Part shown: piece by piece, positions 1 through 12,347 of the stretch | Layout of the letters: every line of letters starts with the position of its first letter | Numbering within the stretch: position 1 is the stretch's first letter | From: Epiperipatus broadwayi | Taxonomy: Eukaryota; Onychophora; Udeonychophora; Euonychophora; Peripatidae | Length of the DNA stretch: 64,000 nucleotides | Assembly: GCA_028023455.1 (NCBI GenBank) | Contig: JAQFVV010012434.1 | Location: 5,798,264 to 5,862,263, forward strand | Reading direction: 5' to 3' | The notes under the pieces: generated by a model | What the model was told of the DNA's origin: nothing | The model's input: the letters and a program-made list of their open reading frames with translations, nothing else | Databases searched by the model: none | Position numbers and translations under genes: made by a program

Positions 1-1484
1 AATTAACTTGGAAAAATAGCTTGTTTAACTATATCAAATATTCTTCAATCCGCTGCTAAATATCCTATTTCATATATAATAATAATAAATAAATTATTTT
101 AAATTATATTACGGTTAACGCTCTTCCATTTCTTTTCTTTTAAAATAGAATAATACACTATTCCAGAAAAAATAATGAAAAAAAAAAGTACAAGGAAAGA
201 AAATGTTTATGGAATGCAAACTGCATTAGGATATCCAGTACGGTAGCTTTAATTTTTTTTATATACGGGAAACATTTCTTTCAAATAAAATAAAATAAAA
301 ACAAGTATAGCATTTAGTAAAGCTTGGACTTAGAAAGAAGTATCAGAATTTATTAATATCAGTAAAATTACTTGGATAAAAAAGGGTTAAAACAAACAAT
401 TTTTCATTATACATGTAATTTAACTATTTCAAACTTGATTTTTTTTTTTAGATATGGTATTTTTTAAGACATTTATTTTTATTTCCTTAGCATTTCTTTT
501 AAAAGTACATTGACTCTGTTTCTGCTTTTCAAAGACAATCCCTCCTGAGTTGTCAAATTTATGTCAAATCAATATGCTCTCCGTCTTTCTATCTATTCCT
601 CCATTCAAACTTTCAGCCATACCTCTGGAGCCAAGCAGAATAAAACTCTGACCTCTTTTTATTTTATTTTGAAGGACAATCCCAATTTTTTTTTATTAGA
701 TTCCTCAGTGCCAATTTTAAATCAATTTGTAGACTTTTAAAGAAACGTATTTTTTTTTTTTTTATTGTTTATATGTTTTCATTTTCAAAATAAAAATACA
801 ACTTTGTAATTAAAAAAAAAAAATCTCATCATTGATCCATGCATCCTCTAGATTAACTTCTCATTATATCAACAGTAGCCAAACTACAGTTAGAGACCCA
901 TGTATTAATTACTTTTGCAAATGCAATGTGCACCTTATGTAAATATGTTGGCTGCGTTTCTTTTTTAAAGCACAATTTGCAAAAAAAAATTATCTAAAAA
1001 ATTTTCATGTTTTATAATTATTATGGTTATTTAAAAAGAGTAATATTTTTTTATATCTTGTGGTTTTCAAAACAGTTTATATTATGCACATTTAACCACT
1101 CCTAATATATATAAAATACTTTAAAAAAGAAATAAACATTTTTGAACTATGGCATACATCAATATATTTTTTTTATGTTCATGAAATATTATGATTATTT
1201 TTAAAAAAAAAAGACTTCAATTTTAAAGTTATTAATTTTATCATTTACTAATGGTCAATAACTTGAATCAAATAATATTTCAAATTTTCATAGCTATAGA
1301 CAGAATACAATTATTCTCTTAACTGGTCAATCCCGAAACTTATTACTCGATACAATCACTAAGCTAATTGTAGAAATCAAAATTTTAATGGCTTTCTTTT
1401 TTTAAAAAAAGTAATAAAAAATCAATGACTTAGCCAAAGTTATAAACTACATTTGACCATCATCAACTGTAGTTTTCTTTCCTT

Positions 1485-1560
1485 CGAATCATCATAATAA
1501 ACTGGTTAATGTATCTTCATGTCATGCCTATGACCTGAGATTTGAATCCAGATTAGATAA
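1485..1560 (+). repeat. Possible tRNA-like (SINE head) fragment
   Basis: A B-box-like stretch GATTTGAATCC lies about 50 bases after an A-box-like TAAACTGGTTAATG. The spacing fits a tRNA-derived polymerase III promoter. No A-rich tail or target duplication is visible, so this may be chance or an old SINE fragment. Confidence 0.25.
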
Positions 1561-2142
1561 AATGTGAAAATATCTTCAAATTCCAGACAGTTTATATTTT
1601 TTTAAATAACTAACTGATAATCAATATTATAACGATCCAAAACAGTGAAGACCGAATCTTACCATATCTGCACTACAAGGGCGCCATCTAGGCATTTGAA
1701 CCTACAAAAATTTATAAAGTAGGCAGATACGCGATGTTAAGATTTCACTTTATTTATATTTAGACCGTTAGCCCATTGTCACTAGCTCAGCAGAGTAGCA
1801 GAGATTTATATTGATAAATTCTTATCTAAGAATATTTTTAATATTAAACAAAGAATAAAATAAGCCACTGCCATTAATTAACATATAAACAATATTTATT
1901 TACGCACATATATAATCATTTTAAATTTGAGGAATAACATTTATTATTTAGATTTTAATATCAAATTTAATTTAAATTATTATTTTAAGATTGTCGAGTA
2001 TGAATGAATTTAATATTTTTTTATAGAGATCGTCGAGTATGAATAAGACTACATATATCTGCATTTTAAAAGAAAATATTCTATCCCTTATTTAACCTTA
2101 GGCCAAAAGTTCACAGTCAAACTGGCATCAATCCATCTGATA

Positions 2143-2425
2143 CATTGATGTATTCAATGTAGCATGAAAATACAACAGCACAATATACTATACTGTCAGG
2201 AATGGACATCTGAACAGTATAGTTAGAGAAGACATTGACTCTTGTCCAATACAGGAAGGTTACATCTGTATGGCAAGAAGAACAATAAACAAAAAACTCT
2301 ATAGGAATGGACCGTGTCTTCCGTCTTACTATCCAATTCCATTAGGCAAACAGGGGGTGTGCGGCATATATATGTAATCCTGCCCATGGCGGATCTCATG
2401 CTACATTTACTAATTACATCAATAC
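2143..2425. repeat. Short inverted-repeat element (MITE-like)
   Basis: TTGATGTATTC...AATGTAGCATGA on the left (about 2143-2172) is mirrored on the right (about 2396-2425) by the complement of TTGATGTAATTAG...AATGTAGCATGA. Arms are about 25-30 bases and imperfect, enclosing about 230 bases. No clear target duplication is seen. Confidence 0.35.
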
Positions 2426-3665
2426 ATCCAATCCATTGACCCAATTTAGCTACAAAACAAATAACCTAAGATTACCCTCCCTTAAACTAAATATATAACT
2501 TTACAAATCTATATAGCCATTCACGCCCGACTTAAATTTAACATTTATATATGTTCACACAGATGAATTTTATGAAATTTGTTTTATAATGTTGAGTATA
2601 GATCGGCTGCATAGATTCCATGGTTAAACACATTCCAAAATAAACATAACCGATCAAAATACAAAGTCATAGATAACGTCAATTGCAGAGGGAATACAAG
2701 AAATCCAATGGCATTCATCATAAGATGCCGCATTGACATCGATGACTTATATATTCTAATCAAATATGAAAAACACAACCTAATTAACCACTAACGAATC
2801 CATGTAACATCCATACACAACTTAAATTTATGCATTTAAATAATGTATACAAAAATATTAATAAGAAATGAAAATGGAAATGATTTTAGCAAACTTAACT
2901 ATGTAAAATTTAAACATTAATTATTAATTTGGAAAGTCAGATTAAAGTTCATTTACAAAAAAAAAATGTTTAGCTTGTTAAATCTTTAAAGTTCTTAATT
3001 ATTTGTAGTAAAATTTTTCCATTTACACCTTACAGTAGAAGAGCTCATGGTTCCTGTTGTCAATTCCCACTAAGACTTTCATGGAAAACCGGTCTGATAT
3101 TCTGGAGGTAGCCTTAGCTGGTTCCATTCTGGTATCACAGTCATTTCATTTTTAAAATAAGTGAGAGAGAACGACAAGTGCGTCTTATCGTTCTTCTCAC
3201 AAAATCAAGTTGGAACTGTCAGGAAAACCCTCTTAATTTGTATCGTTTTCCTTTTGTAATCCTCCTATGGATTCCATGAACAAAAATGTTACTGTTCCAT
3301 TTTTTCGTTGTGGTCCAGGCCTTTATTTGCTGCTTCTATATTTGACAAGCTAATTCTTTTTATTCTCTTATCTATATTTCATTTATTTTAAATGCCCCAA
3401 GGATTAGTTTGCATTTCAATTAATTTATAAAATAATCATTTCCATTTACAAAAATATATAAATCTTTTTACAAAAATATACGTTCAAACACTTTTTCCAT
3501 TTATTAAAAAAAATATTTTTAAAGTTTTGCATCTGTGTGAATATATATATATATGTTTAACAACTCTTTAATTTTAGCTTTTAATAAATTTATTTTTATT
3601 TGCGAACTTAAAAGTTTTTATTTTAAAATAATGTAACGGCATATTTATATATCGTTACAATATAT

Positions 3666-6416
3666 TGTAACAATCAGAATCGTCTATCTCGCTAACACAC
3701 TGCAGATTTCAAACCCCAGACATGAAACTGAATATTCTAAAAGGGGTTGCTTTCTAGATATACTAAGTTCAAATCTAAAGTCCAAATTTCACAGTGCCAT
3801 CTACATGATAACACATCTGATGCCACTACTAGTATAACCTTTGACCGGTGCCTGGTGGTCAGGGAGAAACAAAAGACTCTATACTAAAAGAAGCTTGGGT
3901 GGCTAATTAACGTCTATGGATTTACAAAAGAAATGCAGAAATATATATATATAGACTGAGACAGTGATAGGAATCAATAAAATAAGATATCAAATTTAGT
4001 TTTAAATGATTTCACAAAATTTATTTATATAAAATATATAGATAACACCACTGTCTGCTGATATGAGACAGGAACACGTATTAACTAATTGTTGGCATCA
4101 CATTTCAATAAATGACAAAGGTTTTAAAGCAAAATGATATATTCTATTCCTTGGGCTAATAGCATTACGATAATGTGCTTGAAGAAATAGGAACATGTGC
4201 GAGGTGCTTTGAGTAATTATACAAGTTTAAGAAAATATTTGAAAATTAAATTGTTATTGAAAATTAAATTGTTATAAAATATTTATTGATTTTGAGAATA
4301 GCATGGACAAAAGCTTACTAAGCAACAAAGTGGGAATGTGATCAAGGCATTTATTTGATAATAATAATAATAAAGTTACATTGGGAGGTCAGTATTGCTG
4401 ATAATGAATTTATTAAAGTTGGAGGGTGTGACACATTTAAGTCATGGATGCTTTGTAAAATAAATCTAAAATAAAAACAATATTGAATATCCGGAATGAT
4501 TACAGAGGGCATCTCGCCACTAACCCATAGGAAAGTATTTTTAGAAATAGCCGAAACTTAGCAACTGGGTGACGATTGCATTTAATTCCCAGGTGTGTCA
4601 TTTGTGGACACACTCTGCCTGGAAACTGCAAGAAGCGAAGAGAACGGACTGGGCCGTGTAAAGAATCCTTGGAAAAATAAAACAAAGCGGTCTCAACAAC
4701 CAATTCATTTACCAGAAATACGAGACTAGTGTATATAAAACATACTGAATGGGTTTTACTTGGATTAAGAGAAATGCCCAATCAAATTCCCAAAAATTCA
4801 TTTAAAAGGGTCCACACATTCTCGACGTCAATGATAAACTTTGTAATTAAAGTAAAACATGGTAATTAAAATAGGAAAATGCATGCTTGCGGGTTTGAAA
4901 AGTAAGTATAGATTTATATACGCAATCATGCATTAGGAGATACATGTAATCATTGACCTTGCACATACTCTCTTAGTAGATTAAAATCAATAACATGTAG
5001 ATTTTAAACTATGTGATTATATTATATATTAAAGAATAGAATCACCCTCGAACGAGTGATTTGCAAGATAATAAAATTGGAAAATTATTTAGAAATTTAA
5101 AATATGCCTTCATAGCAGCGTCTTATTTTCAACAAAGGGATAATTCACTCGGTCAAAGATGATTCTGAAACATTATCATAATAAACTAACAGAAAGCTTA
5201 ATAAATAGAAAATATTAACCCAAGGATAGAGAGCAAAATATGTTGAGTAGATTTAAACATGTTAAAGAAATACATAATGAAGTTATGTGAAATATAAGAA
5301 AAACAATTTAAATAGCTATAGCATGTTAGAAATCACAAGAGCTCTTCGGTTAATTTAGGGTTACCTCTGGAGAAGCATTTTTAGGTAGATTGATGGTCGG
5401 CAGGTTTTTATATAAATTAACAGCAAAATCTGGAAATGTTTATATTTTTGGCAGCAGCAGCAGTTCCGGGGTTCCTTGTGTGATAACTTCCGATGGTCTA
5501 CGTCAGCATATGGCCATTCTGGAGAGAAATAGCCTTCTTGCGCTCTACTCCATCATGTCAAGATTTACAAATTACTACAATAATTTTGGTTAGAAACATT
5601 AGACCTCAGAATGATTTCTCTTAGAAACATTAGAATGGAGAACAAAAGAAAACCCTTCTTTTTATAGTAGACTTTAACAATAGAACTGCCCTGGAGCATT
5701 ACAAAAATATATCAGACTTATCAGCTGTAATTAAATCATCCGAATGTCTAAAGGAATTCAACATTAATTAATTTCTTTTGTTAATTTCCCTGTCGACATT
5801 CGAATTACAAACTAGATTTAATTAAAAATTCCTTTTACTAATTAAAGAAAACCTTAAATGGACATCTGCTGTTTTTAGATAAACTTATATAACATTAACT
5901 AATTAAACTATTGTCCCTCATTTATTTTAACAGAAATATTTGGAATGACTTTTATTAAATTAAACGAAATTATTTTACTTTTCAATTGCAATATTTGAAT
6001 CCATTTACTAAACGAATATTTACTAAATGAATTTTATTTTAAATCAAAAATATATTATGATGGTAATATATATTTGTAAATAGATTCAAACAAAATAACT
6101 TTAACAATTTATAATTTTGATATGTTTTAAAATGCATATCATAGTGTGTGCGCAATTGTGACTTATATAACCTACTTTTTAATAAATCAAGATTACGTGA
6201 ACATATACATAATCCATAATATTTTATTTTATTTGGGAATGAGTTATATATATAATATGAGCATTGTACTCATGGTTTAAAATTAGGCGAGATTTTCGGT
6301 ATATAAGCATATTGCAGACACACTACGATAGATTGGGGTTCAAACTAAGATATGAGGGTAGGAAATAGGTGAGAAAAGGTGAAACAAAGATCTGCAAAGC
6401 AGACCTTACTGTTTCA
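3666..6416 (-). repeat. 3' LTR of the Ty3/gypsy element (left copy)
   Basis: 2751 bases, nearly identical over its length to 12348-15272. Bounded by TG at 3666 and CA at 6416. Since the element reads on the minus strand, this is the downstream LTR. Short open frames inside it (for example 4500-4781 minus and 5390-5593 plus) have recognisable copies in the other LTR but no known domain; their similarity reflects LTR duplication. Confidence 0.88.
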
Positions 6417-6425
6417 CATTCCCTT
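6417..6425 (-). promoter_or_regulatory. Candidate polypurine tract
   Basis: The minus strand reads AAGGGAATG immediately upstream of the LTR start TGAAACAG. This short purine-rich run is where plus-strand DNA synthesis would be primed in an LTR retrotransposon. Confidence 0.45.
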
Positions 6426-6545
6426 AGTGATGGAACAAAAAAAAATTGTTTAAAAAAAAAAAAGATCTTACAACAGGTGTCCACCTATGAAGCCTGCATA
6501 AAAAAAATTTGCAAGATAACCCATAATGTACAGGATATAAATATA

Positions 6546-6625
6546 ATGAAGAAACGAAACTGAATTATATACCCGGATCATATTCATGAAGAAATGAAAC
6601 TGAATTATATACCCAGATCATATTA
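6546..6625. repeat. 40-bp tandem duplication
   Basis: Two copies of a 40-base unit starting ATGAAGAAA (6546 and 6586) with about two differences, inside the 3' untranslated part of the element. Confidence 0.8.
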
Positions 6626-6778
6626 ATAAATCTACCATCTAGTGAACATTTTCTATTATCTCACCCCTTCAACAAAATTTTATTTAACAAATCTAATAGT
6701 TTAACATTGTTTATATCCGATCTCCTTTCTCGTTTATCCTGTGACGTGTCCATTTTTTTTGTTGTTTAAAAAAAACTA

Positions 6779-8001
6779 CTATAATCCTGGGTCTGGTGGG
6801 TGATATACAAGGGGTTTTAGACTCCTAGCATTATAAGTCCCTCTTATGGTCCCATTATCCTCCAGTAAATATGCATTTGGGCCACTTACACATTTTATCA
6901 CATATGGCCCTTGATACAGTGGAAAAAACTTCTTGTATTTACACTGGTCCCGGCTACTGGGATTTGGAGTTCTGACCCATACATGATCCCCAACTCGAAA
7001 TTGGTAGAACCTTGTTTCCTTTAATTGTTTTTTCTCTGCCCGGGCTTTCAGACAATGATGAACTGCTCGCTGGTCCTCTTCTCTGTCAACTTCTCGATCA
7101 TCCTTGGGCAGGGGTATTTTAATTAATTGTTGCTCTGGCTTACCAAAATGAAGATGCATTGGTGTTAGCCCTGTAGCCTCATTAATGGTTCCATTAATAT
7201 ACTGAAAAATTTCTTCCGTTCGGTTGACCCAGCCCCGGTGGTTATCGTGGATGTACATCCGAAACAGCCAGTTAATTTCCCGCATGACCCTCTTGCAGGA
7301 GTTGGATTGGGGGTTTCTAATGGATGTCATCACATGCCTGAGACCTTGGCTCTTTATCCAGGTCTGCCATTCTCGTGAAGTGAAAGACGAGCTGTGATCT
7401 GAGAGTATTGCTTCAGGCTTGCCAATGGTCACAAATTGCTTGCATTGTAATGCCCTAATTGCACTTTTTGAATCTGCCCTTATGACTGGATAGGCCCATG
7501 CATACTTAGAAAATACATCGTAGGTGGCAAAAAGGTACCGAAATCTACAATAGGATGGTAGTGGCCCATAGTGGGCTACTGCCAATACCTTGTTGGGTCC
7601 CAATGGAATAATGGAGGTGGGGATACCGCTGAAGATCTTATTTGGGGGTTTGCTTTTAGCGCATATATTACATTTCTGGAGGGTATGTAATATATCACTA
7701 TACATCTGTGGCCAATGAAACTGTCACCTCAGGGCCTCTTTGTTTTCCTGGGACCATAATGTCCCACCAGGCTGTGCATGTAAGTGATTAGTGGGCTTCT
7801 TAAATCAGGTGTTATAAGAATTTTCCACAATCTATTCTCAGTTTGTTGCAGCAAAAGTCCATTTTGCAATCTGTATCTCCTTTTCCCCCTACCAGTGGTA
7901 CATCCTTGAGCAGGGTTTCCTTGCCTTTGGACCTCTTGCATTAAATCTCTGTACTGGGAATGCTTTTCCTGCCAATACTGCAAATTCTTGTTTCTTTTCA
8001 A
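6779..8001 (-). pseudogene. Ty3/gypsy integrase relic
   Basis: The integrase would join the cDNA copy to host DNA. The upstream part (7729-8001) holds the HH half of an N-terminal HHCC zinc-binding domain (MHSLVGH), and the CC half (CNICAK) opens the next open segment (6779-7705), so a frame break separates them. The core shows YGPLP, DVFSKYAW and SDHSSSFTS. The second catalytic aspartate (SDH) is present. At the first catalytic position the sequence reads AHYGPLP, without aspartate at the usual place. In the third block (NPQSNSCKR) lysine stands where glutamate is expected. A C-terminal segment with FRVGDHVWVR and YQGPYVI follows. The frame ends at 6779, close to the 3' LTR. Two of three catalytic residues are gone, so it is almost certainly inactive. 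Confidence 0.88.
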
Positions 8002-8059
8002 TTTCCTGGTCCAACATGTTAGTCATGATTATTAACGGCTGGTCTGATATCATAGGGTT

Positions 8060-9290
8060 GCAAGGCTTAACTTCCACAGGGTGACAACTCAATACATTGG
8101 CCACAATATTTTCAGGGCCTGGGCAATAAATTATCTTGTAGTGGAATTTCTGCAATGACAAGCTCCATCATATAAGGCGATCGTTGTTTAGATAACTCTT
8201 ATTCAGAAATTCCAAGCACTGGTGGTCCATAATTAAAATTACTTCTGATCCCAGCAATATCTACTTGAATTTGCTGCATGCCCATACAATGGCTAGTCTC
8301 TTGTTCAGTGATAGTAGAGTTTCTTTCTGCACCTCTTAATGTATGGCTACTGAAGTACAATACCTGATGTTGGCCTTTATGATTAATCTGGAACAGTACC
8401 ACACCTAGACCTTTCTTGCTGCTATCGGTCTCCAGATAGAATGGGCAAGTGAAATCAGGATAACATAACATCACAGTCTGGAGGAAATTGTCCTCGATTT
8501 TCTTGAAATCTTGCTCGTGCTGTTCATTCCATTCCCACCGATGGTGTTGCTTCAATATTTCCAGCAATGTGGAGATATCTTTTGCAAAGCCTGGATAGAA
8601 CTTGTGGTAATAATTGCAGAGGCCTAAAAAGGATCTAATCTGCTTTCTATTGATAGGCCTCGGGAAGTTCTGGATTGCTTCTACCTTATCCAGATGGGTC
8701 CGAATTCCTTGTCCATTTACTATGTATCCTAAAAATGCAATTTCTTTTAGAGCAAAGTGACTCTTTTCTAGATTCACAGTAATATTCTTTTGGGCATATT
8801 CAGAAAAGAACTGCTTCAGGTGCTCCAGGTGTTCCGGAGCATTGTGCAATGCAATGACCACATCATCGATATAGCACACTAATTTTTTTTAGATCTTTGG
8901 ATAGAACTTGGTCCAAGCACCTCATTAGTCCAGCGCCACTGTTTATGAGCCCGAAAGATACTCTCCTAAATAGATGTGTTTGCCCATTGTGATGGAAGGC
9001 CATGTATTTTATGTCTTGGGGGTGTAATATCATCTGCCAATAGCTAGCAGTTAAGTCCAATGTGGAAAAAATATACTTTGTAGATAATTTGAGGAAAACT
9101 TCCTGTACAGGTGGTGGGATATTTCATTCTGGTATCGTGATATTGTTGAGCATTCTGGCGTCTAAACACAGTCTTATAGACCCATTTTTCTTTTTCACAA
9201 CCAATAATGGGTTATTATAGGGTAATGATCCTTTTTCAATTACCCCACATGTAATCATCTGTTGGATCTGTGCACTCACTTCATCTTGAT
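8060..9290 (-). pseudogene. Ty3/gypsy reverse transcriptase-RNase H relic
   Basis: This would copy element RNA into DNA and degrade the template. Reading on the minus strand, the N-terminal fingers (about 9280-9130) show NNPLLVVKKKNGSIR and are interrupted by an in-frame TGA near 9122. Then come DLTASYWQM (8863-9060), the FGLINSGA block, and the catalytic YIDD box (about 8865-8876), intact but in a new frame. FLGYIVNGQGI and SFLGLCNYYHKF mark the thumb/connection. RNase H follows: LETDSSKKGLG, then TEQE, and a C-terminal end at about 8161-8080 with YCPGPENIVANVLS. At least three frame breaks are visible. The neighbouring protease and integrase fix its place in a pol polyprotein. Confidence 0.9.
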
Positions 9291-9892
9291 ATTGGAAAGG
9301 AATGGGGTATGTCTGGGCCTGGAATTGGGTTTCCTCCTTTACATGAATCCGGTGGACATAATTTAATTTCTCCAGGGATTGGAGAGAAGATTTGCTGACT
9401 TGCCATCAATAGTTGATGCAATTGGGACTGTTTCTTGATGGTTTCTAGTGATGACTCTTTGACCTTATCTTTGATGGTGTTTTCATCGATGCTGGCCTCC
9501 ATACACTGAACTTGGACTCCAGGTAAGACATTGGCTTCATTAAAATCTATCTTCTCTTGCTGGACCATGATTGAACTCGTGGCATAGTCAAGGATACACT
9601 TATTTTGGGTCAGAAAATTGGATCCAATTATAACATCATAGACCAATCCTTTTATAACTAGGAAAGTGTGCCCAATGGTTATTTTCCTGAAGATTATTTC
9701 TAACCATACTTTGTATGCTTCAGTCTTGGTTCTTTTTCCATCAGCCAGTTTCATCTGGATGGGACAGGATGGTAACCTAGGTATACATCCGCTCTGTTCT
9801 TCTATTTGTAGCAACCATCCCTTGGCAGAAATTTCAATGGAACCCACTCCGATGTTTATTACTGGACATGGACCAATAGGAACTCCATACAT
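9281..9892 (-). pseudogene. Retropepsin-like (aspartic protease) relic
   Basis: The position between gag and RT and the blocks MKLADGKRT, GHTFLVIKG and YDVIIGSNFL match the middle and flap/hydrophobic parts of retroviral-type aspartic proteases, which cleave Gag-Pol. I do not see an intact D-T/S-G active site in this frame: the region before LADGK reads SAKGWLLQIEEQSG, so the catalytic loop is mutated or shifted out of frame. About 75 residues downstream link it to RT. It overlaps gag slightly in another frame (gag segment 9834-10127). Confidence 0.7.
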
Positions 9893-9904
9893 GGGGTTCT
9901 CTTC

Positions 9905-10960
9905 TCAGATAACCATTGACACGGGGTTCATATCCCCTGAGAGGCTTCCTTTTGTTGGAGGATAAGAGTAGTGGGGTTGTGCTAACAGGGTTGTTTTGGG
10001 TCTCATATTTCCTCCAATCATATTTTGTTCTGATTGACTGTGTGGATTCCATGGGCCAGAGTTGATCATTGTCAAAAATTCTACCATGACTTGCACATCT
10101 TTGATCCTGCTGCTGACCATAAGCCATTGGATAGGTAATGGCATATTCTGTCGTATTGTATGGATGATGTAGGAATCTGAAAACTTGAACACGGTGAGTG
10201 ATCTAAATCGGTTTACCAGACGGACGAAAAATTGCATGCAAGTCTCTTTGATTGCTTCATACTTCTGGCATATTGTATTAAAGATCCCACTCTGTCGATC
10301 ATCACTCCAATAATACTTCAATAATGTTTTACAGTAATTGGAAAAGTCACTCGGTTTTTTAGTCAACATGCCCCACCAATCTCTTGCATAGCCATATAAG
10401 TAATGACTAGCAATCACAGTCTGTTTGTGACAGTTCATCTTATAAAGAGAAAAAAAATCTCGCAAGCTATCCAAGTGTGGGTGGGGATTTTCTCCTATTT
10501 TTCCTCGAAATATCTGGTGATTATTTTATCAATCTGGGTTTGAATCCTGAGGTCTGAAATTAATTTTCTCCTATTGCATCTCTTGTACTATTGTTGATTT
10601 GAGAAATTGGTTGATTGCTGTCAAAGGTCTGACAGCTCTGATTTGTAGTTCTGTCATCTTTCCAGTTTTCTAGGTAGCGTTCTTTAATATTCAGTCTGAG
10701 AGCCCTTTGTTCTTTTTTTACTTTGACAATTTCATCGAGGAGCAGCCTGTTAAACATTTTATACTCTTTTCTTCAGGCTTCCTCTTCATGCTCTCTTGCC
10801 CTCTCTTCACTTCTCCTATACAATTCCTCCAGATATTTCCGATTGAAATCTCCCTGGCTTGGTTGCTGGACAGATCTCATAACTACTGGAGGAGATTCGA
10901 AAAATCCAGATGGTCCAGTTCTTGTTCATCGTGGTTGTTCTCCATATTATCCATGGCCTT
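9905..10960 (-). pseudogene. Gag relic of the Ty3/gypsy element
   Basis: Gag forms the particle and packages element RNA. The 189-residue segment at 9905-10474 has the retrotransposon capsid signature: SHYLYGYARDWWGML near the start, then KYYWSDDRQ, KYEAIKETCMQFFVRLVNRFRSL and a C-terminal proline/glutamine-rich tail. Upstream, at about 10560-10960, one frame gives a charged, probably helical N-terminus (EELYRRSEERAREHEEEA, then a stop, then EIVKVKKEQRALRLNIKERYL). No zinc knuckle CX2CX4HX4C is visible. At least two stops or frameshifts separate the pieces. Confidence 0.75.
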
Positions 10961-11049
10961 GGATGATTATTGTGATCGATGATGATGATGACTTTTATTT
11001 TTATTTTACTGCTAACTATATTATCCTAAACAAAAAAAATTTTTTTTGA

Positions 11050-12347
11050 ACGAATTGGTGTACTTTTAAGACACAATGTATAGCACTGATAAAAAAAGCA
11101 TTTAAACTGTTTTAAGTTGAACTTACTAAAACTAATACAGTAAAAAAAAACTATTATTATATTTTCCTTGTTTGACTCTCTGCAATTACTATTATGTTTG
11201 ATTTCAAATTTTATTAATAGCTAATAGGCTATCTCCCTCTCGGTTCTGTTGGCCTAATTACTGCTTTTATGTTTATCACTAAAAACCCCAACTACTACCC
11301 TTTTACTATTGCAAAAATTTCGTGTTTAAATCTGCTGCCAACATATATATTTTTAACTGCCCGTATATACAAAAATCTCTTAAATTCTATCTGTCAAGAT
11401 ATTTCGCTAACATATATATTTTTAAACTCAAGCAATTTTATTTATATATGTTAACATTCGCTAGATCTGGGTATACTTATTTCGTTCCTTCTTATTTAAG
11501 ATTAGCATACATATATTTTTATTTACATAATTATTGATCCGATTCACGTCTCATTATTTGGTCTAAGAAAAATTTACACACGGTAAAAAAAAAAACAAAT
11601 TACATATAAAAGAATCTAGCCTGGTGACAAAATTTATTTTTAGAAGTAACTCCATTTAGTGAAATTACCCTTGGGCGCCATGTCACCAGTTAAAATATCC
11701 ATAGACTGTTAGCTTCCCAAAATTAATTTTAATAACTATTCCATTTAACTATGAGCACTCGTTAAAACATTCACATTTTTTTTATTGATTACAACATTTT
11801 ATTTATGATTGAATTTTTTGAATTCCATACGATAGTCTATTACATATCTAGGTCATTACTGTACAAAATTACTATTATGCTATCTTACGCGTTGAGCCGA
11901 TGAAACTTTATTTTGACAGAAAATACAATATTTGAAATATTCATAGATTGTCACAATATTCACTTGGGACAATCTTTAAGTAATTCACACCATGCGTATA
12001 TACTGTGACTTAAATGAAACAATAAATACAGATAAATACAGATGGCTCATATCGCACTACAGCAAGTTTGGACAAGTTCTGATTATATAGAATAAGTAAT
12101 TGAATGCCCGAGTCAAACAAAATATATGAAATATACACGCAAATAAACAATATAGATAATATAGAGTTTGAAAAATATTATATATATCAAAAATATAAAG
12201 GATTTGAGTGATTAAATACGAACAAAATACTAAAATTAAGCTACAGAGATGTGGGTGTTTATATAATTAAGATTTACAGGGATGTGGGTGTTTAAATAAT
12301 CGAGGCTCCACATTTGGGCAAGCCATGGACCTGGAAAAAAAATACTA
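11050..12347 (-). other. Long non-coding leader between gag and 5' LTR
   Basis: About 1.3 kb of A+T-rich sequence on the gag side of the 5' LTR. Plus-strand open frames at 11269-11537 are low-complexity. It holds a PBS-like sequence at 11661-11680 and a diverged short tandem (GATGTGGGTGTTTA at about 12250 and 12280). Otherwise I see nothing coding. Confidence 0.6.
11661..11680 (-). promoter_or_regulatory. Candidate tRNA primer-binding site, displaced
   Basis: The minus strand reads TGGCGCCCAAGGG. TGGCGCCC is the 5' part of lysine-tRNA-type primer sites in LTR elements and retroviruses, and it is directly preceded by CTGGTGACA, which could be an LTR end. It lies 667 bases inside the LTR boundary defined by the repeats, which is not the normal position. 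Confidence 0.4.

Larger units (their letters stand above)
1..3661. other. A+T-rich spacer without recognised gene
   Basis: Homopolymer-rich, A+T-rich DNA. The short open frames at 2223-2444 and 2584-2778 (minus) have no recognisable domain and look like chance. The only structure I see is an inverted repeat at about 2143-2425 and a weak tRNA-like segment near 1485-1560, both listed separately. Confidence 0.6.

Noticed and set aside
4500-4781. 93-codon frame (minus), duplicated at 13369-13650
   Set aside because: The similarity is explained by both lying in the two LTRs; no domain, and no other evidence for coding.
5390-5593. 67-codon frame, duplicated at 14252-14455
   Set aside because: Same LTR duplication effect; serine-rich low complexity, no recognisable domain.
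10979-10995. GATGATGATGATGAC inside the gag leader, similar to an RTE tail
   Set aside because: No RTE coding sequence beside it; simple trinucleotide repeat.
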